64,000 bases of DNA. Source: Bacteroidales bacterium Phil6 (GTDB lineage Bacteria > Bacteroidota > Bacteroidia > Bacteroidales > F082). Every line of letters starts with the position of its first letter. Position 1 is the first letter of the stretch. Positions 7,513 to 16,551 of this stretch are shown here, piece by piece. The stretch covers positions 372,001 through 436,000 of the forward strand of contig NWBN01000031.1 in the NCBI GenBank assembly GCA_002633315.1, in the 5' to 3' direction. Position numbers and translations under genes: made by a program. Below the pieces are notes generated by a model that was not told the DNA's origin, searched no databases, and worked only from the letters and a program-made list of their open reading frames with translations.

Positions 7513-8769
7513 ATGGGAATAAATGACAAGAAAAGAGGTCCTTTTTCGAGATTTTTAATATTTTTGTTCAAAACTGTACTTTATGCTGTACTTTGTGTAT
7601 TGATAGTGCTGATAGTCATGAATGTTTTTGTTCCAATATATGATTATGGTGAACCTAAACCTTTCTCAGGTGATTATCTGCATAATCCTTATCAAGACAT
7701 GAATCCGGAATATTGGAAACAGTGTAATTTCCATGCTCACACTGATCAATATGGCGGTGTTACAGATGGACGTAATACTCCCAATGAAGTGCTCGACAGC
7801 GTGTATAATGCGTTCGGTTTTGATCATATTGGCATATCCGATTATATGAAAATCAATGACTATGTGAAGTTTAGACCTGGTTATATTCCTGCATACGAAC
7901 ATGGTTACAATGTTTTTAAAATCCATCAGTTGTGTCTCGGAGCTGAGAAGGTGCGTTATATAGATTATTTCTTTTTTCAGAATCTTAGCATGAAACAACA
8001 CATGATCAACAGATTATCTGAACAAAACCGTCTTGTGGTGGTTGCACATCCGAGTTTTGTGGAAGGCAGCTACAAGGTGGAAGATATGAAATATCTGAGT
8101 AATTACAAGTTGATGGAAGTTTTGAACGGTTACTGTCTCTCTCCTGAACATTGGGATATGGCGTTGAGTAACGGACATCTTGTTTATCTCATTGCAGATG
8201 ATGATTCACACAACTCGCTTAGTTCAAGGGATGTGGCATGTCGTTTTACGATGATAAATACTAAGGAAAATAATGCCGATGATCTTCTTGAGGCGCTTGT
8301 TTCCGGCAATGCAGTGGGGGTGGATTTCAAAAAGATTTGGCAGGAATCATTACCTGACAAAAGAGACAGATTGGAGAAAGATCTTCCTTATCTTAAAAAA
8401 GCAGAACTTGTTGACACCGTGTTTACCGTCGGTGCTTCCAAAATGCTTGCTAAAGTGCAATTTATAGGACAAGGCGGCAAGATTCTCAAGGAAGTCGATT
8501 ATGTTGATGAGGCATCATACAACATCAGACCTGAAGACCAATACGTGCGTACAGTGTTGTATTTCGTGGATGGTACAGCTCTGTATCTCAACCCTGTTAC
8601 ACGTCATGATAGCCCCGATATCGTTAAACAACGATTAGACCATTTGTCATATATTAAAACAACACTGTTGTGGCTCTCCTATTGCCTTGTCATATCATTA
8701 ATAATAGCATTTTTTTCTGCCAAACGTAGAAAAAACAAAAGGAAAAATGTGGTTGTAAAAAAATATTGA
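7513..8769 (+). CDS. membrane-anchored PHP-domain phosphoesterase
   Basis: A 418-residue protein with one membrane span at each end (about 14-38 and 376-398), a basic N-terminal cytoplasmic tail and a very basic C-terminal tail, so the central part should lie in the periplasm. That part (about 68-275) is a PHP metal-dependent phosphoesterase: FHAHTDQYGG (H74, H76), HIGISDY, a conserved VVVAHPSF and IADDDSHNS, which together supply the His and Asp metal ligands. Residues 290-370 form an extra beta-rich domain. Known PHP proteins act on nucleotides, histidinol phosphate or sugar phosphates; two membrane anchors and a periplasmic location suggest an envelope substrate, which is inference. It appears to be a single-gene unit. 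Confidence 0.8.
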   Translation: MGINDKKRGPFSRFLIFLFKTVLYAVLCVLIVLIVMNVFVPIYDYGEPKPFSGDYLHNPYQDMNPEYWKQCNFHAHTDQYGGVTDGRNTPNEVLDSVYNAFGFDHIGISDYMKINDYVKFRPGYIPAYEHGYNVFKIHQLCLGAEKVRYIDYFFFQNLSMKQHMINRLSEQNRLVVVAHPSFVEGSYKVEDMKYLSNYKLMEVLNGYCLSPEHWDMALSNGHLVYLIADDDSHNSLSSRDVACRFTMINTKENNADDLLEALVSGNAVGVDFKKIWQESLPDKRDRLEKDLPYLKKAELVDTVFTVGASKMLAKVQFIGQGGKILKEVDYVDEASYNIRPEDQYVRTVLYFVDGTALYLNPVTRHDSPDIVKQRLDHLSYIKTTLLWLSYCLVISLIIAFFSAKRRKNKRKNVVVKKY

Positions 8770-9102
8770 AAGGTAAAATTGAAGCGAAATGTTATTTGTT
8801 AAAAGTACTTCACTATATAGATTTCATTAATTTATTTTGTTTTTCCTAAAACGAAAAATAAATAATCGTTTTGATTTTCTTAATATAATCATCCTAAATA
8901 TAGTCGATGCTGTTTTCGATTAGATAAGACATTATTGTTTATTATGTTTCTACATTCGTTACACAATGAAGTGAACGCAAGGAAAGACGAAATTTCCATT
9001 TTTTAAAATAAAATATTTCGTTTTTAATAATTACATTACGTTAATTGACAGTAATTAAATAATCACCATTGTAACGGTTCCATAGTTGTTCATTATTATT
9101 CA
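8770..9102. other. 333-base intergenic stretch between convergent genes
   Basis: Very AT-rich, with no reading frame worth calling. Two weak inverted repeats could act as terminators: AAAACGA/TCGTTTT (about 8850-8875) and ACGAAAT/ATTTCGT (8988-8994 with 9015-9021, followed by a T run). Nothing else is seen. Confidence 0.5.
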
Positions 9103-9774
9103 TCATTTTGAATAATTTCTTTCTCCGAAGATACTGCTTCCGACACGTATTAAAGTGGCGCCTTCTTCGATTGCAATGTTGTAGTCATGAGACATACCCA
9201 TGGATATTTCATTGAAAGACGTGCTGTCCGGGAAATAATCTTTTTTAAGGCTGTCGAAAATATTTTTCAGATGATGAAATTCGTTTCTGATGGTTTGTGT
9301 GTCATCAGTCAGTGTTGCCATACCCATCACACCACAAATTTTGATATTCTTCAGTAATTTGTATTCTTCTGAATCAAGAATCTGTCGTGCTTCTGCAATG
9401 TCCAAGCCGAATTTTGTTTCTTCCATGGCAATATGAAATTGAAGGAGACAATCTATCACTCTGTCATTTTTTTTTGCTTCTTTATCAATACATTGAAGCA
9501 GATAGAGGCTGTCAACAGAGTGTATCAAAGATACAAATGGTGCTATATATTTGATTTTGTTAGTCTGAAGATGCCCTATGAAATGCCATATAATATCATC
9601 AGGCAGTTGTTCGTGTTTGTCACGCATCTCCAAAGCCTTGTTTTCACCGAAATGACGTTGTCCGGCATTATAAGCCTCCTGAATGTCACTTGCCGGTTTC
9701 GTCTTGGAAACAGCTACAAGTGTCACTGCTTCGGGGACGGATTCTTTTATTTTCAACAAATTGTCTTTAACCAT
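9103..9774 (-). CDS. YggS/PROSC family PLP homeostasis protein
   Basis: A 223-residue pyridoxal-phosphate-binding protein with the alanine-racemase-like TIM barrel. The PLP lysine lies in LVAVSKTKPASDI near the N-terminus, followed by HFGENKALEM, WHFIGHLQTNK, IHSVDS, the long ETKFG segment, the GVMGMATL strand, SMGMSHDY and the C-terminal IRVGSSIFGERNY. The family keeps free PLP low and supports amino-acid metabolism rather than catalysing a known reaction. ATG 9774 gives the normal family length; a further in-frame ATG at 9852 adds 26 residues with no homology. The promoter boxes overlap those of the divergent gene at 9940. Confidence 0.93.
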   Translation of the reverse strand: MVKDNLLKIKESVPEAVTLVAVSKTKPASDIQEAYNAGQRHFGENKALEMRDKHEQLPDDIIWHFIGHLQTNKIKYIAPFVSLIHSVDSLYLLQCIDKEAKKNDRVIDCLLQFHIAMEETKFGLDIAEARQILDSEEYKLLKNIKICGVMGMATLTDDTQTIRNEFHHLKNIFDSLKKDYFPDSTSFNEISMGMSHDYNIAIEEGATLIRVGSSIFGERNYSK

Positions 9775-9869
9775 TACAATGATGTTTATTTTGAAAACAG
9801 TAAAAGTCGAAGCATTGTAAAAACTTTTTCGAGATTGGCCATGGCACATCACGTTTTCACAATTTATTG

Positions 9870-9901
9870 CAAAGATACAAAAATTATGCTGTTATTGTCA
9901 A
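9870..9901 (-). promoter_or_regulatory. promoter for yggS-like gene
   Basis: On the minus strand TTG (9899-9901), 21 bases, TATCTTTG (9870-9877). It leaves a leader of about 90 bases and overlaps the divergent promoter at 9895-9924. Confidence 0.6.
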
Positions 9902-9924
9902 GGTCTGAAAATAGTTTATATTTG
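9895..9924 (+). promoter_or_regulatory. promoter for LtaS-like gene
   Basis: TTG (9895-9897), exactly 19 bases, TATATTTG (9917-9924). Canonical Bacteroidetes spacing; the ATG follows 16 bases later. Confidence 0.8.
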
Positions 9925-9939
9925 CAAAAATTTTTAGTG

Positions 9940-11808
9940 ATGAAAAAAGTTGTTTATACACTTTTTAAGATGCTGATATTCTTGCTTCTTCTCTTTGCTT
10001 TCATGAGAGTTGTGTTTCTTGCGAACTATTGGCATTTGGTAAAAATAGAATCTATTCCGTATGTAAAGATTCTTGAAAGTTTTTGGAGGGCGTTGCCATT
10101 GGATATTGCGACATCGTGTTATCTTCTTTTACTGCCGGCTGTCGTCATGATGATAGGTGTCACTATCAATAAAGATATGTCTTTCAGATTTTTACGTTAT
10201 TATTTCTATCTTGTCGTCGCCGTATATATATTAATAGTTATGGGAGAGATAGGGATATACGGAGAATGGCGTACCAAGTTGTCACACAAGGCATTGGTAT
10301 ATCTCAGGCATCCGGCCGAGGTTGTCAATACCGCCAAAACGCAGCAAATAGTATGGCTTGTTTCCTTATGGGCGTGTTTTACTCTTCTGTTCTCGTGGTG
10401 GTATGTACGTTGGATAGAACCTCATAAAAATGTTTCTGACAAGCGTCCTCGTTCTTTGATAGCTTATCCGCTGACATTCATAGTTGTGTTGGGAATGATG
10501 TTCATCGGTATGAGAGGCGGACTCGGTGCTATACCTATTTCCACAAGTAAGGGATATTTCTGTTCGTATAAGATGGTAAACGAGATGACAGTGAATCCGG
10601 CATACAATATTGTGGAGAATATACTGAATACCAAAAAGATGGATGATAATGCGCACTTCGACTATATGAATGCTGCCATGGCAAAAAAACGTACGGATGC
10701 ACTTAATGCAGTAGAGTGCGATTCCACCGTTTCCATATTGAAATACAAAAATCCCAATATTGTCATAATACTTTTGGAGAGTTGGTCTGCCGATTTGATA
10801 GAATCGTTGGGCGGAGACCCTTCAATAACGCCTAATTTCAGAGAGATGGAAGCGGAAGGACTGTTGTTTACCAACTTTTATGCAAGTGCCAACAGGTCGC
10901 AACAGGCAATAGCATCTATTTATGGAGGTCTTCCCGGTCTTCCGGTGACAACGATAACAAATCATCCAGAGAAATATCATGCCTTGCCATCTTTGACAAA
11001 ATATCTTGATTCGATAGGATATTATTCCAGTTTTTATTTTGGCGGCGAGTTGTATTATGGAAATATTTTGTCCTATCTGCGATACAATAAATTTGATAAA
11101 ATCGTCGAGGCGAAGGATATTCACGAGAATTTCAAGAGAGGAAAACTCGGAATTCACGATACCGACATGTTGCCTTGGTATGTACATGAACTTTCCAAAC
11201 ATCCGAGACCCTTTTTCAGTACGGTTTTTACGGTAAGTACTCATTCTCCTTACGATTATCCCAAGATTTTTGAGGAATTGACATGGCCGCAGATAGAGAA
11301 ACCTTATGTCAACTCTGCCCGTTATACTGATATAGCACTGAAGATGTTTCTTGATGAGGCTAAAAAACAGGAATGGTACGACAGTACTTTGTTTGTTTTT
11401 GTCGCAGACCACAGTCATTCTACCTATAAAAACAACAGGCTGGAGTCTTTTGAGCATCATAAGGTGCCCATGCTTTTATATGGTGAACCTCTTATAGACT
11501 CATTAAAGGGTAAGACTTACGACAAGATAGTCGGGAATACTGATATTCCGGCTACATTGCTTGCACAACTTGGTCTTCCTCATGACGAGTTTTATTGGAG
11601 TAAAGATGTGTTTAACGTATGTTATAAACCGTTTGCATTCTTTGAGTTGTCCGGCGGAGTGGGATGGAAGACTCCGGAAGGAGAATTCGTATATCTTAAC
11701 AATTATGGTTATATTAAAAATACCATTGCCGATTCTATAAGCGATAGCATTATTTCTGATGGCAAGGCTTATATGCAGCATCATTTTAACCTGTTTAATA
11801 GTTATTGA
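9940..11808 (+). CDS. LtaS-like sulfatase-fold phosphotransferase
   Basis: A 622-residue inner-membrane protein with five N-terminal membrane spans (about 8-205) and a large periplasmic alkaline-phosphatase/sulfatase-fold domain (about 265-600). Metal-ligand motifs are visible: IILLESWSADL (Glu), STHSPYDYP and VFVADHSHS (Asp-His). The nucleophile position falls in ANRSQQAIASIYGG, so it is Ser320 where the relatives I know have Thr. Gram-negative members move phosphoglycerol or phosphoethanolamine onto glycans or lipids rather than making lipoteichoic acid. The start at 9940 is fixed by the promoter immediately before it; the frame stays open upstream only because it runs antisense through the yggS-like gene. 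Confidence 0.87.
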   Translation: MKKVVYTLFKMLIFLLLLFAFMRVVFLANYWHLVKIESIPYVKILESFWRALPLDIATSCYLLLLPAVVMMIGVTINKDMSFRFLRYYFYLVVAVYILIVMGEIGIYGEWRTKLSHKALVYLRHPAEVVNTAKTQQIVWLVSLWACFTLLFSWWYVRWIEPHKNVSDKRPRSLIAYPLTFIVVLGMMFIGMRGGLGAIPISTSKGYFCSYKMVNEMTVNPAYNIVENILNTKKMDDNAHFDYMNAAMAKKRTDALNAVECDSTVSILKYKNPNIVIILLESWSADLIESLGGDPSITPNFREMEAEGLLFTNFYASANRSQQAIASIYGGLPGLPVTTITNHPEKYHALPSLTKYLDSIGYYSSFYFGGELYYGNILSYLRYNKFDKIVEAKDIHENFKRGKLGIHDTDMLPWYVHELSKHPRPFFSTVFTVSTHSPYDYPKIFEELTWPQIEKPYVNSARYTDIALKMFLDEAKKQEWYDSTLFVFVADHSHSTYKNNRLESFEHHKVPMLLYGEPLIDSLKGKTYDKIVGNTDIPATLLAQLGLPHDEFYWSKDVFNVCYKPFAFFELSGGVGWKTPEGEFVYLNNYGYIKNTIADSISDSIISDGKAYMQHHFNLFNSY

Positions 11809-11812
11809 AAAA

Positions 11813-11844
11813 TTGTAAGGATAAAAGAAAAATAAGTATATTTG
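11813..11844 (+). promoter_or_regulatory. promoter for ffh
   Basis: TTG (11813-11815), 21 bases, TATATTTG (11837-11844), 16 bases before the ATG. Confidence 0.65.
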
Positions 11845-11860
11845 CAGCAAAATAATTATT

Positions 11861-13195
11861 ATGTTTGAAGGATTAAGCGAGAAACTTGAACGTTCGTTCA
11901 AAGTATTGAAAGGTCAGGGATATATTACCGAAATTAATGTGGCGGAAACCTTGAAAGAGGTGCGTAAGGCACTGTTGGATGCCGATGTAAGTTATAAAAT
12001 CGCCAAAGACTTGACAGATACTATCAAGGAGAAAGCTTTGGGACAGAAAATACTGACAGCAGTGTCGCCGAGCCAGTTGATGGTGAAGATAGTGCATGAC
12101 GAGTTGGCAGAGTTGATGGGAGGCGACCATGTGGAGATTAATTTGAAGGGCAATCCGGCTGTCATTCTCATTGCCGGTCTCCAAGGTTCCGGTAAGACGA
12201 CATTTTCGGCTAAACTTGCCAATTATCTCAAACAGAAAAAATCTAAGACAGTGCTTCTTGTCGCCGGCGACGTCTATCGTCCTGCTGCCATAGACCAGCT
12301 TAAAGTGTTGGGCGAACAGGTTGATGTGGAGGTCTATACTGAACCTGACAGCAAAGACCCGGTGAGAATAGCTCAGAATGCCATAGATTATGCGAGGAAT
12401 CATAATAAGAACGTTGTCATCATTGATACTGCCGGACGTCTTGCTGTAGATGAACAGATGATGAACGAGATAGCAAATATAAAGAAGACTGTCAATCCGC
12501 AGGAGACTCTCTTCGTCGTCGATTCCATGACAGGTCAGGATGCTGTCAATACTGCCAAGGCGTTCCATGACAGACTCAATTATGACGGTGTGGTGCTTAC
12601 CAAACTTGATGGCGACACTCGTGGCGGTGCTGCCCTTACCATACGTTCCGTCGTAAAGAAACCTATCAAATTCGTGGGTCTCGGTGAGAAAATGGAAGCA
12701 CTCGACGTATTCTATCCCAAACGTATGGCAGACCGTATCCTCGGCATGGGCGATATAGTATCTCTCGTGGAACGTGCTCAGGAACAGTTCGATGCTGAAG
12801 AGGCTATCAAACTCAAAAAGAAACTTGCAAAGAATGAGTTTAATTTCAACGACTTTCTTAAACAGATACAACAGATAAAACGTATGGGCAGTATCAAAGA
12901 CCTTGCTGCCATGATACCGGGAATGAATAAAATCAAGGATGAGGATATTGATGATAATGCATTCAAAAGTATTGAGGCTATTATTGGCTCTATGACACCT
13001 GCCGAACGTGAAAACCCGAAAATACTTAACGGCAGCCGCCGTCTCAGAATAGCTAAAGGTAGCGGTACGGATATCGTTGAAGTCAATCGCCTGATAAAAC
13101 AGTTTGATGAGACATCCAAGATGATGCGTATGATGACGACAGGCGGCTCCAAGAAGATGATGCAACTTATGTCTCAGATGAAAAAAAGAAAATAA
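11861..13195 (+). CDS. ffh: signal recognition particle protein Ffh
   Basis: A 444-residue SRP54 homologue that binds signal sequences emerging from ribosomes, together with 4.5S RNA, and delivers them to FtsY. The N domain (1-90) is helical. The G domain (about 95-295) has all GTPase motifs: GLQGSGKTTFSAKLA, the DVYRPAAIDQL box, DTAGR, TKLDGDTRGGA and the closing GLGEKMEALDVFYPKRMADRILG. The methionine-rich M domain (about 320-444) ends in repeated MMRMMTTGGSKKMMQLMSQM. Full length with nothing missing. folD begins six bases after the stop, so the two probably share a transcript. Confidence 0.97.
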   Translation: MFEGLSEKLERSFKVLKGQGYITEINVAETLKEVRKALLDADVSYKIAKDLTDTIKEKALGQKILTAVSPSQLMVKIVHDELAELMGGDHVEINLKGNPAVILIAGLQGSGKTTFSAKLANYLKQKKSKTVLLVAGDVYRPAAIDQLKVLGEQVDVEVYTEPDSKDPVRIAQNAIDYARNHNKNVVIIDTAGRLAVDEQMMNEIANIKKTVNPQETLFVVDSMTGQDAVNTAKAFHDRLNYDGVVLTKLDGDTRGGAALTIRSVVKKPIKFVGLGEKMEALDVFYPKRMADRILGMGDIVSLVERAQEQFDAEEAIKLKKKLAKNEFNFNDFLKQIQQIKRMGSIKDLAAMIPGMNKIKDEDIDDNAFKSIEAIIGSMTPAERENPKILNGSRRLRIAKGSGTDIVEVNRLIKQFDETSKMMRMMTTGGSKKMMQLMSQMKKRK

Positions 13196-13201
13196 TGAAT
13201 T

Positions 13202-14089
13202 ATGAATGCTGATAACAAGATAATAGATGGCAAGGCTATTGCCTATGCCATGAAAAAAGAAATAGCGGCAGAAGTTGCTGCCATGTTGGACAAGGGTATC
13301 GAAGCACCTCATCTCGCTGCTGTTATTGTAGGTGAAGATGGCGCAAGCAAGACATACGTGGCATCCAAAGAGAAGGCATGTCATTCCGTTGGTATGACAT
13401 CTTCGGTGTATCGTCTCCCGGAAAAGACCTCAGAGAAAGAACTCTTGGATTTATTGGATTTTCTAAACAAAGATGACGAAATAGATGGTTATATAGTGCA
13501 GTTGCCTCTTCCTAAACATATTGATGAGACAAAGGTGACACAGGCTATCATGCCATCAAAAGATGTCGATGGCTTTACTCCATATAATATAGGACTTATG
13601 CAACTCGGACTGCCATGCTTCCTGCCGGCTACTCCTTTCGGAATAGTTGAGTTGTTGAAACGCAGTGGCGTGGAGACAGAAGGAAAACATGTGGTCGTGC
13701 TTGGTCGTTCCAATATTGTCGGTACCCCGGTGAGTGTCATGCTCTCCCGCAAAGGTAAAGGTGGTGACGCTACAGTGACATTGTGTCATAGCAAGACCAA
13801 GAATCTTGCCGAGATAACACGCCGGGCTGATATCATTATTGTGGCTATTGGTAAACCTTTGTTCCTCAAGGCTGATATGGTGAAGGAAGGCGCTGTCGTC
13901 ATTGACGTGGGCATTCATCGTATTGCTGACGAGTCTGCAGAGAAGGGTTATGTCATACAGGGTGATGTCGATTACGATGAGGTATATAAAGTGGCATCCA
14001 AGATAACCCCGGTACCGGGTGGAGTAGGCCCCATGACAATAGTGTCGCTGCTGTATAATACCTTGCAGGCTGCAAAACGTAAAAGATGA
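13202..14089 (+). CDS. folD: bifunctional methylenetetrahydrofolate dehydrogenase/cyclohydrolase
   Basis: A 295-residue FolD, which interconverts 5,10-methylene-, methenyl- and 10-formyl-tetrahydrofolate with NADP in the cytoplasm. Visible motifs are the catalytic-lysine region YVASKEKAC (Lys in Y-x3-K), DGYIVQLPLPKH, the DVDGF turn, the Rossmann loop VVLGRSNIVGTPVSVMLSRK and the C-terminal TPVPGGVGPMTIVSLL. It follows ffh by six bases. Its stop overlaps an ATG of the next frame (ATGA at 14086-14089), but queE probably starts later. Confidence 0.97.
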   Translation: MNADNKIIDGKAIAYAMKKEIAAEVAAMLDKGIEAPHLAAVIVGEDGASKTYVASKEKACHSVGMTSSVYRLPEKTSEKELLDLLDFLNKDDEIDGYIVQLPLPKHIDETKVTQAIMPSKDVDGFTPYNIGLMQLGLPCFLPATPFGIVELLKRSGVETEGKHVVVLGRSNIVGTPVSVMLSRKGKGGDATVTLCHSKTKNLAEITRRADIIIVAIGKPLFLKADMVKEGAVVIDVGIHRIADESAEKGYVIQGDVDYDEVYKVASKITPVPGGVGPMTIVSLLYNTLQAAKRKR

Positions 14090-14151
14090 TTTTTTTTCGC
14101 AATATTGCCGGTGTTTTCATTGTTATTAGTGATATCGGCAAGGTTTATGTT

Positions 14152-14772
14152 ATGATGGACAGTTTTGACAATGGAAGATTACTTCCTCTAATGGAGGAGT
14201 TTTATACCCTTCAGGGTGAAGGATTTAATATGGGATGTGCAGCATATTTCATACGTATAGGCGGCTGTGACGTAGGTTGCAGATGGTGCGACTCCAAATT
14301 GTCGTGGAATGCGGATTTGTATCCTCCTACACCTGCTGATACCATAGTGAATAATGCTTTGAAATATCCTGCTAAAACAGTGGTCGTGACAGGTGGAGAA
14401 CCATTGTTGTATCCTCTTGATTATCTTACTGATGAGCTTCACCGTTGCGGAGTTAAGACTATGATAGAGACTTCTGGTTCTCATCATCTTACCGGCACAT
14501 GGGACTGGATATGTCTCTCTCCAAAACGTAACATGCCTCCTTTGGATGAGGTGCTCATGAAAGCTAATGAGTTGAAAGTCATAATAGAAAATGAAGACGA
14601 CCTGACTTGGGCTGAGGATAATGCGAGAGTGGTTTCGCAGAATTGCAGGCTGTTCCTTCAACCTGAGTGGAGCGTTTCGCAAAACATAATGCCATGGCTA
14701 ACAGAATATGTCATGCAAAATCCGAAATGGCGCATCAGTCTTCAGGCTCACAAATATATGTGTATTCCTTGA
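14152..14772 (+). CDS. queE: 7-carboxy-7-deazaguanine synthase (radical SAM)
   Basis: QueE makes 7-carboxy-7-deazaguanine on the way to queuosine. The protein (206 residues from this start) opens with EEFYTLQGEGFNMG and FIRIGGCDVGCRWCDSK; the C-x3-C-x2-C triad holds the radical-SAM 4Fe-4S cluster, and TGGEPLLYP is the SAM-binding GGE motif. An ATG at 14086 in the same frame would overlap the folD stop by four bases, but it adds 22 mainly hydrophobic residues with no family match. The ATG at 14152 puts the usual short tail before EEFYTLQGEG. The 3' end overlaps the next gene. No other queuosine gene is seen nearby. Confidence 0.93.
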   Translation: MMDSFDNGRLLPLMEEFYTLQGEGFNMGCAAYFIRIGGCDVGCRWCDSKLSWNADLYPPTPADTIVNNALKYPAKTVVVTGGEPLLYPLDYLTDELHRCGVKTMIETSGSHHLTGTWDWICLSPKRNMPPLDEVLMKANELKVIIENEDDLTWAEDNARVVSQNCRLFLQPEWSVSQNIMPWLTEYVMQNPKWRISLQAHKYMCIP

Positions 14773-16418
14773 TATTGTTGCTGTTGTTGCCATTATCGGC
14801 ATTTGCACAATCTTTTCATACTGAATCTAAAAAGGCGGTCCGTTCTTTCACTACGGCGGTGGAACATTATGATAACGGACGTCTCGATCTTGCCTTGTCT
14901 GCTGTCGATAAAGCCTTGTCTTTTGATGATACTTTTCTTGATGCCATTCTTTTGAAAGCCGAGGTGTCTGTTGCTCTAAACAATGACAGTGTCGCCGTTT
15001 CTTGTTATGAGCGCCTGTTGTCGCTTGATTCTCTTGCTTATCCGAGGACCTCTCTGTCATTGTGCCGTCTGTATCTGAAAAAAGAGCTCTATGAAAAAAC
15101 GATAATGTTATCAAAATGGTTCCTTTCGTTGGACGGTCAGAGTGAGAGTTCCCGCAAGACAGCTGTAAGTCTCTTGGAGACAGCGGCTTTCAGGAAAGAG
15201 GCTGTTTCTTGTCCTGTCGATTTTGAACCTGTCAATATTGGCGAATTTGTGAATACCGCTGCTGACGAATATGTTAACCATCTTACATCTGATGCTTCCA
15301 ATATTTTGTTTACCAGACATGTCAATGACTCTGTCGTTGCGGAGTCATTGTATATATCTCGTTGTGTTGACGGTGTGTGGTTGCCGGCGGAGCCTTTTTT
15401 ATCCTGTTATGCTTCTAATGGCGACATGGGAGGTGTCAGTATGAATGAAGATAGAAATGTCATTTATTTCTCAGGTTGTGGTTGGCATGATGGTCGTGGC
15501 AGTTGTGATATTTATATGTCAGAGTGGAATGATGATGCATGGAGCTTGCCTGTCAATGTGGCAACTTTGAATACAAGTGGTTGGGAATCGCAACCTTGTT
15601 TGAGTAACGACGGGAAAGAGTTGTATTTTGTAAGGCGTAGTGCTGTTAATGGTAAATCTGACATTTATGTCACTGTCTTGCAGGATGATGGCAGATGGAG
15701 TACACCGAAAAAACTGAATAATAACATCAACACCGATGGCAATGAAATGGCACCGTTTCTGCATAGTGACGGTAATACATTGTTTTTCTCGTCTGACGGA
15801 CATGTCGGAATGGGAGGGTATGATATTTTTATGAGCAGAAGAGACAGTCTCGGAGAATGGGGCATGGCACATAACATGGGATATCCGTTGAATACAGCAG
15901 GCGACGAGATTAATATGGTGGTGGCTGCCGATGCACGACAGGCATTTATTTCTTCTCGACGAGAAGAAGGATACGGAGGATATGACATTTATGCTTTCGA
16001 ACTCGATGATGTATTGCGCCCGGAACCGGTGGACATAGATACAACAATAGAGAATTTATATAAAACTGCTCTGTCAAGAGGGAATAATGCCATATTGCAG
16101 AATATATATTTCGAGTTCGACAGTGCCGTGCCGGATACTTCCTCTATGGCCGGGATAGACGCTATAGTCCGTTTCTTGTCATCAGACCCTCAGATGAGAA
16201 TACTTGTTATCGGTCATACCGACAATATCGGAGAGGAGGATTATAATATGTCATTGTCGGAGCGTCGCGCCGCAGCAGTACGTGATGCCTTGATACAAAA
16301 AGGTATAGCACCACAACGATTAGAGATAACAGGTGAAGGTTCTTCTTCTCCATTATTGCCTAATGATACAGAACATCACAGAGCACTGAATCGTAGAATA
16401 GAGATTCGGAAACTGTAA
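14727..16418 (+). CDS. OmpA-family protein with TPR and PD40 propeller
   Basis: About 563 residues. A signal peptide (hydrophobic LILLLLLPLSAFAQS) is followed by a helical TPR-like region (about 15-120) and then repeats of the PD40/WD40-like blade ending in CDIYMSEW, SDIYVTVL, YDIFMSRR and YDIYAFEL (about 190-430). The C-terminal OmpA peptidoglycan-binding domain (about 455-563) has IYFEFDSAVPD, IGHTDNIGEEDYNMSLSERRAAAVRDAL and NRRIEI. This layout is a widespread Bacteroidetes envelope protein thought to anchor the outer membrane to peptidoglycan; PorE-like proteins of type IX secretion share it, but specific assignment is not possible. The start is uncertain: ATG 14727 (46-base overlap with queE) and ATG 14694 are both possible, the latter giving a more basic signal n-region. 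Confidence 0.85.
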   Translation: MAHQSSGSQIYVYSLILLLLLPLSAFAQSFHTESKKAVRSFTTAVEHYDNGRLDLALSAVDKALSFDDTFLDAILLKAEVSVALNNDSVAVSCYERLLSLDSLAYPRTSLSLCRLYLKKELYEKTIMLSKWFLSLDGQSESSRKTAVSLLETAAFRKEAVSCPVDFEPVNIGEFVNTAADEYVNHLTSDASNILFTRHVNDSVVAESLYISRCVDGVWLPAEPFLSCYASNGDMGGVSMNEDRNVIYFSGCGWHDGRGSCDIYMSEWNDDAWSLPVNVATLNTSGWESQPCLSNDGKELYFVRRSAVNGKSDIYVTVLQDDGRWSTPKKLNNNINTDGNEMAPFLHSDGNTLFFSSDGHVGMGGYDIFMSRRDSLGEWGMAHNMGYPLNTAGDEINMVVAADARQAFISSRREEGYGGYDIYAFELDDVLRPEPVDIDTTIENLYKTALSRGNNAILQNIYFEFDSAVPDTSSMAGIDAIVRFLSSDPQMRILVIGHTDNIGEEDYNMSLSERRAAAVRDALIQKGIAPQRLEITGEGSSSPLLPNDTEHHRALNRRIEIRKL

Positions 16419-16551
16419 TAATGCTTTTGGGAAAGTGATTATTATAATTTCCTTGTGACATAAATGGAGTTTAAATCTTTTCGATGTTTTTATTTGGAAT
16501 AGATACCGCTAAATGTTAGGTTGTTTTATATTGGATAATAATTGTTTTTGT

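Noticed and set aside
9433..9939. In-frame 5' extension of the LtaS-like gene
   Set aside because: It runs antisense through the yggS-like gene and upstream of a canonical promoter (9895-9924); no membrane protein start is found there.
11873..13384. 503-codon open frame on the minus strand
   Set aside because: It lies exactly antisense to ffh and the start of folD; its translation is low-complexity and has no family. It is a shadow of the well-supported genes.
14086..14151. Upstream start for queE overlapping the folD stop (ATGA)
   Set aside because: The four-base overlap is attractive, but the added 22 residues do not match QueE, which starts just before EEFYTLQGEG.
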